A stretch of DNA of 16,542 nucleotides from contig JALHTX010000307.1 of the NCBI GenBank assembly GCA_022866015.1, forward strand, positions 1-16,542, given 5' to 3'. Made by a program: the position numbers and the translations under genes. Source of the DNA: Thermoplasmatota archaeon (lineage in GTDB: Archaea; Thermoplasmatota; E2; DHVEG-1). The notes under the pieces are model-generated. The model saw only the letters and a program-made list of their open reading frames with translations. It was not told the DNA's origin and did not search any database. Below, piece by piece: positions 13,315 through 16,542 of this stretch (within the stretch, counting starts at the first letter, position 1; each line of letters opens with the position of its first letter).

Positions 13315-14865
13315 TTAATAGTATTGTTTTAGTATTTTTTCAAAAAAAGTAAAACGCTGAAAGAAACTTTGTAAAAACAATGGTATGTTTATTGTTTTGC
13401 TTTTAGGCATACTAACAATAAGTATTTCCCAGTCACTCTCAGCACCAATAGTATCTTTAGCTTTTACCTTTATTGCATAATCACCTTTTTCAGACCAAGT
13501 ATGTTTAGCTGATGCTTCTACACCTGATACATATGGACCAATACAAACTTCACTAGTGTTGTCTCCCCAATCAATACAATACTCTATATTATCTCCCTCT
13601 GGATCAGTTGAAACAAATTTATATTCATATTCTGTACCAGGTTTTCCACTTGATTCACCTGTTATTGTTGGTTTTTCTGGTGGTTTATTAACCTTATCTT
13701 TAAAACAATAAATTCTACCATTTACTACACCCCCAATATAAAGTGCTCTATCTGCAATTGCAGGGGAAGAAGAAACATAACCATTTGTAATATAATTCCA
13801 AATTAAACTACCTGTAGTAGAATTTAAACAATAGAAATTTTTATCAAATGAACCAAAGTATAACTTCCCATCAGCAACTGCAGGGGAAGAATATACTGTA
13901 TTATTAGTCTTAAAATTCCAAATTTTACTACCAGTAATTGCATCTAAACAATATACATATTTATCAAATGAACCAAAAAACACCTTTCCATAGGCAATTG
14001 CAGGGGAAGATTCAACTTTAGCACCAGTTGTAAAATTCCATAATTTATTACCAGTTAATGCATCTAAACAATACAAATTTTTATCATATGAACCAATGTA
14101 AATTTTTTCATCAAAGTATGCAGGAGAAGAAAGAAAACAAGATCCCTCCATAGTAAAACTCCATATTTTATTACCATTTGATGCATTTAAACAATATACT
14201 TTTTTATCAAATGAACCAATGTAAACTTTTCCATCAAAGTATGTAGGAGAAGAATATATTTTATCCCCTGTTTGATATTTCCATATCTCATCACCATTTG
14301 AAGCATCTAAACAATAAACTTGCCCATCATTTGAGCCTGCCCCTACATATACTTTACCATCTACTACAGCTGGAGAAGAATCCATATAATTAGCATTAGT
14401 TTCATAATTCCATAAAACATCTCCAGTTATTGCATCCAAACAATAAACAAAACCTGGGTCAGCAGTTAAATATACTCTGTTATTAACAATAGAAGAAGCT
14501 GAATATATCCCATTACCTAATACTTGTGTCCATATAATATCTCCATTAGCTGCATTCAAACAATAAAAATTTGCGTTATGTGAGCCTATGTAGACCTTCC
14601 CATTATCAATAACAGGGGAAGCATCAATTGGTTCTTTTTTACCTGGTATTTCAAAACTCCAAATCATATTATTTGTATTTGGTGCTGATGAAGGTGAAAA
14701 ACCATTACGACAAAGATCATAATGAAACATTGGCCAAGAATGCTCTGTATTTTCAGATATGTTAATATTTTGAGAAACCTGTTTTTCATTTGCCATTCCA
14801 ATAGTAGCTAAAGTAGTTACAATCAACAGCATACATACAAAAATACCAATTATTTTCTTATTCAT
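13315..14865 (-). CDS. Secreted PQQ-like beta-propeller protein with PKD domain
   Basis: This is a 516-residue extracellular protein. The signal peptide (about 1-25, MNKKIIGIFVCMLLIVTTLA...) matches that of the C45-like neighbour. About 45-395 holds eight repeats of the type GKVYIGSxDxxxYCLxAxxGxxIW...SSPA, which make an eight-bladed propeller; nearly every repeat has the same YCL cysteine. A PKD/Ig-like domain (about 398-485) has the DPEGD, DWGD and HTWSEKGDY..KVKAKD markers. The C-terminus, MPKSKTINIPLFLQSFFQ then RFTFFEKILKQYY, is a short amphipathic tail also present in the decayed gene at 16165-16440, so it may be an anchoring or sorting signal. The bona fide PQQ cofactor is not expected; these propellers usually bind partners. 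A TGGAGGA ribosome site precedes the ATG. Confidence 0.92.
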   Translation of the reverse strand: MNKKIIGIFVCMLLIVTTLATIGMANEKQVSQNINISENTEHSWPMFHYDLCRNGFSPSSAPNTNNMIWSFEIPGKKEPIDASPVIDNGKVYIGSHNANFYCLNAANGDIIWTQVLGNGIYSASSIVNNRVYLTADPGFVYCLDAITGDVLWNYETNANYMDSSPAVVDGKVYVGAGSNDGQVYCLDASNGDEIWKYQTGDKIYSSPTYFDGKVYIGSFDKKVYCLNASNGNKIWSFTMEGSCFLSSPAYFDEKIYIGSYDKNLYCLDALTGNKLWNFTTGAKVESSPAIAYGKVFFGSFDKYVYCLDAITGSKIWNFKTNNTVYSSPAVADGKLYFGSFDKNFYCLNSTTGSLIWNYITNGYVSSSPAIADRALYIGGVVNGRIYCFKDKVNKPPEKPTITGESSGKPGTEYEYKFVSTDPEGDNIEYCIDWGDNTSEVCIGPYVSGVEASAKHTWSEKGDYAIKVKAKDTIGAESDWEILIVSMPKSKTINIPLFLQSFFQRFTFFEKILKQYY

Positions 14866-14871
14866 TTTTTT

Positions 14872-15002
14872 TCCTCCACTCTTTAAAAAAAAATTTTCTT
14901 ATCTTACAAAATTATATAAATTATCTTAATTTAAATCTTCTTATGATAATATATGCAACAAAATTAAAAATAAAAAGGTTAAAAACACCAATTTGTTAAA
15001 CT
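14872..15002 (-). promoter_or_regulatory. Promoter/leader cassette, copy B (before PQQ propeller gene)
   Basis: This has the same layout as copy A: ribosome site TGGAGGA (14872-14878), TATA box at 14912-14921, and the 102-bp near-identical block 14901-15002, exactly 1740 bp from copy A. Similarity then continues more loosely into the signal-peptide codons. Confidence 0.8.
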
Positions 15003-15052
15003 GATCTTCATTTCAAAAAAAAAGATAAAGAAAAAAGAGAGTTTTAAACTAA

Positions 15053-15319
15053 CTACTTATTTTTTCTTTCAGACTCTACACCAAACCAAGACTTCAAAGC
15101 CACAACTGAAATATGAGGGGCAATACTAATCACTGCTAAAAAAATTGCCAGTAGATAAAAAGTTAATGGTGCTATGCTTAAATCAACATCAAGTGTTTCT
15201 GAAGCGACTCCCCCTATAAGACATAATGCGGCAAAAAAGATACAACCGATGTTTATATTATTCCATTTTTTAATATCCTTCTTTACTTCTTCCCAATCCT
15301 TATATGGTTTACCACCCAT
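15053..15319 (-). CDS. 88-residue two-helix membrane protein
   Basis: I recognise no family. The N-terminus (MGGKPYKDWEEVKKDIKKWN) is charged and cytosolic-looking. Two hydrophobic helices, about 22-40 (NIGCIFFAALCLIGGVAS) and about 50-73 (APLTFYLLAIFLAVISIAPHISVVAL), are joined by an acidic loop ETLDVDLS, and a basic tail ends in ERKNK. The start is supported by GAGGTG 6-7 nt before the ATG, and the TATA box is at 15353-15360. Upstream is the same TTTTCTCCTGTTGAC motif that precedes the methyltransferase-like membrane gene and the winged-helix regulator, so these three may form a regulon. It is not fused to the PQQ gene, which has its own promoter. Confidence 0.75.
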   Translation of the reverse strand: MGGKPYKDWEEVKKDIKKWNNINIGCIFFAALCLIGGVASETLDVDLSIAPLTFYLLAIFLAVISIAPHISVVALKSWFGVESERKNK

Positions 15320-15343
15320 TCTCTTACACCTCTATTTGTAAAA

Positions 15344-15390
15344 CAACTGTTTGTTTATAAGTCTGCCTTTTTTATGTCAACAGGAGAAAA
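15344..15390 (-). promoter_or_regulatory. Promoter of 88-residue gene: TTTTCTCCTGTTGAC motif plus TATA
   Basis: On the minus strand TTTTCTCCTGTTGAC spans 15376-15390, then after 17 nt (counted from the G of GTTG) the TATA box TTATAAAC (15353-15360). The 17-nt string TTATAAACAAACAGTTG (15344-15360) is repeated exactly before the plus-strand gene at the right edge (16472-16488). Confidence 0.65.
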
Positions 15391-15462
15391 CTATAATTTT
15401 TACCGGTAATCCTATGTTCAAATCCATTCCCCTCAATCATTATATTTATTATTATAGAACTA

Positions 15463-15954
15463 TTATTTTTTCTCCAATTTCGTAAAGTGGGGAAATGGTA
15501 TGAGAGCATTCACTTTGGACTTGTAATCCAAAAATTCTTGACCAAATTTTTTTTCTAAGTAATTCTCTTCCTCTTTGATTAGCAACTTACAAACTATGTA
15601 TGCAACAATAGGCACAGTTAGCATCAGCCATGAGCGAAAACATAATGCTAAACCAGTAGCGAAGAAAATTATAGGACCAGAATACATAGGGTTTCTTACA
15701 ATAGCATAAACTCCTTTTGTAAGCAATCTGCCTTCATTAATAGCCTTTTCAATTACTCTGACGCCTAAACGCCACATAACTAAACCAACAACGATAAAAA
15801 TGATTCCTAAGCTGGCGGAGACAAGGTATGATATTTGAGTTATTGTAAATATATCTGGTCTAATGAAATGAAGAATAATTGTAAAGGCAAGATATAAAAG
15901 TGAGATTTTAACGAGTTTAGGACCTATTCCCCATACTGTCATTTTTTTCGACAT
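15463..15954 (-). CDS. Isoprenylcysteine carboxyl methyltransferase (ICMT)-like membrane protein
   Basis: This is a 163-residue membrane enzyme of the ICMT/phospholipid-methyltransferase superfamily. Helices lie at about 12-32, 42-64 and 95-125. The SAM-binding signature follows the third topological segment: LLTKGVYAIVRNPMYSG (with the RNPMY in place of RHPxY). The EEENYLEKKFGQEFLDYKSKVNALIPF tail is the conserved C-terminal half. It should methylate a membrane-embedded or isoprenoid-linked acceptor; which one is unknown in archaea. An upstream TTG (15978) gives eight extra residues, but the ATG at 15954 has GTGAT at ideal spacing, so I take that. The promoter shares motif and spacing with the 88-residue gene. 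Confidence 0.85.
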   Translation of the reverse strand: MSKKMTVWGIGPKLVKISLLYLAFTIILHFIRPDIFTITQISYLVSASLGIIFIVVGLVMWRLGVRVIEKAINEGRLLTKGVYAIVRNPMYSGPIIFFATGLALCFRSWLMLTVPIVAYIVCKLLIKEEENYLEKKFGQEFLDYKSKVNALIPFPHFTKLEKK

Positions 15955-16027
15955 TTTAATCACTTCTTTTTTGTCCAAAAATGATTATTTCCTACAAAAG
16001 CATCTCCAATTTTAAAATAAATTAATT

Positions 16028-16063
16028 AATTATAAGTCTACTCATTTTACGTCAACAGGAGAA
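16028..16063 (-). promoter_or_regulatory. Promoter of ICMT-like gene with TTCTCCTGTTGAC motif
   Basis: Minus-strand TTCTCCTGTTGAC (16051-16063) precedes a TTATAATT TATA box (16028-16035), with 17 nt between the end of the CCTGTTG core (16053) and the TATA box. Similarity to the 15353-15390 promoter continues through the spacer into AGACTTATAA. Confidence 0.6.
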
Positions 16064-16164
16064 CCACTTTATTTTTTATGACTAAACTCGTTTTTAAATC
16101 CTTTCAACCATATAATTTTATACTAAATTGATTTTATAAAAAATAAGGAAAAAGAGTTTAGAGT

Positions 16165-16440
16165 TTAGTTATAATATTGTTTTAGTATTTTTTCAAAGAA
16201 AGAAAAATATCTAAGATTATTTATTGTTTGATTATGTTGGGGAAAATGACCCAGTTATCCAACCTTTACTTGCTAAACCTTTTCCAATCCATAATCCTTT
16301 AAAAGTATTATTTTCCTTGTTAAAACTAATTTTACCAATGATGATTAAAGTATGTCCTTTAAGTGGTATAGTCAAATAGAACTGATTACCTTTAAATACA
16401 CCTTTAAAAGATCCTTTTTTCTCTCTTTTTTTTTTAATTT
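16165..16440 (-). pseudogene. Decayed secreted-protein gene with FFEKILKQYY tail
   Basis: On the minus strand a frame reading KKGSFKGVFKGNQFYLT ... NTFKGLWIGKGLASKGWITGSFSP ends at a TAA (16232-16234). Shifting by one base at the TTTTCCCC run continues into HNQTINNLRYFSFF then EKILKQYYN, ending at 16165-16167. That tail matches the C-terminus of the PQQ propeller protein (TIN...FFEKILKQYY); the two share 23 identical bases (13322-13344 and 16175-16197). A run of ten A on the minus strand near 16426-16435 marks another frame break, and no start codon is visible. I read this as the remnant of a third member of the local secreted family. Confidence 0.65.
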
Positions 16441-16471
16441 ATCTTTTATAAAACAATTATTAAGGGGAGTT

Positions 16472-16488
16472 TTATAAACAAACAGTTG
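16472..16488 (+). promoter_or_regulatory. TATA region of the right-edge secreted gene
   Basis: TTATAAACAAACAGTTG is identical to the promoter core of the 88-residue gene at 15344-15360 (opposite strand). It is followed by GAGGGAG (16506-16512) and the ATG at 16522. Confidence 0.55.
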
Positions 16489-16521
16489 ATTTGAAATAGT
16501 AAAATGAGGGAGACAAAAAAG

Positions 16522-16542
16522 ATGAATAAAAAAATTATATCA
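16522..16542 (+). CDS. Start of a secreted protein, truncated by window edge
   Basis: Only seven codons are visible (MNKKIIS), but they repeat the start of the signal peptides of the C45-like and PQQ proteins (MNKKII). They follow a GAGGGAG ribosome site and a TATA box at the right distances. It is therefore probably another member of the same secreted family, divergent from the decayed gene. Confidence 0.6.

Noticed and set aside
15413..15432. tRNA T-loop-like GTTCAAATCC
   Set aside because: No matching acceptor stem, D-arm or anticodon arm can be placed upstream.

Overview
The window is AT-rich, gene-dense archaeal DNA. The archaeal call rests on the Fap7/AK6-type small kinase next to a CDP-alcohol phosphatidyltransferase of the archaeal phosphoinositide-lipid type, the archaeal-style serine hydroxymethyltransferase, TATA-box promoters with short leaders, a probable histone-fold protein, and secreted PQQ-propeller/PKD proteins with a shared MNKKIIGIFVCMLL signal peptide. 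A Thermoplasmatota-like euryarchaeon is my best guess, but no rRNA or other lineage marker is present, so this is inference.

Left host block (1-6780). A partial GIY-YIG-like gene (+) converges on hflX (-). Next come a 36-residue membrane peptide with its own promoter, and a tight minus-strand cluster transcribed in the order M24 aminopeptidase, glyA, Fap7-like kinase, CDP-alcohol phosphatidyltransferase. Further right are a winged-helix regulator and a dCMP deaminase. These are housekeeping genes: ribosome-associated GTPase, peptide turnover, one-carbon metabolism, ribosome maturation or nucleotide kinase, lipid headgroup synthesis and dTMP precursor supply.

Mobile or accessory block (about 6780-10650). 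This part is clearly more AT-rich. It carries a tyrosine recombinase, a probable histone-fold protein just upstream in the same operon, and two short zinc-finger ORFs that together resemble the two ends of a larger 226-residue zinc-finger protein. Two elaborate nested stem-loop elements lie exactly 500 bp apart, each next to the 3' end of a zinc-finger ORF and sharing the same architecture. A cluster of TGGTTAATAAAAT-type motifs flanks the integrase, and a recurring TAACATWAAAACA motif lies before the element genes. No replication or capsid gene is visible. This block is the best candidate for an undescribed system.

Right block (10650-16542). A less AT-rich SAM methyltransferase of the LCM/COG3315 type stands alone on the plus strand. 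It faces a minus-strand set of envelope genes: a C45/choloylglycine-hydrolase-like secreted enzyme with an in-frame stop before its last ~46 codons, an eight-repeat PQQ propeller with a PKD domain, a small two-helix membrane protein, an isoprenylcysteine-methyltransferase-like membrane enzyme, and a decayed secreted-protein gene. The first codons of another secreted protein run off the right edge on the plus strand. The two secreted genes share an almost identical ~100-bp promoter/leader region. Two of the membrane genes share with the distant winged-helix regulator a promoter motif (TTYTCCTGTTG) placed exactly 17 nt upstream of the TATA box.
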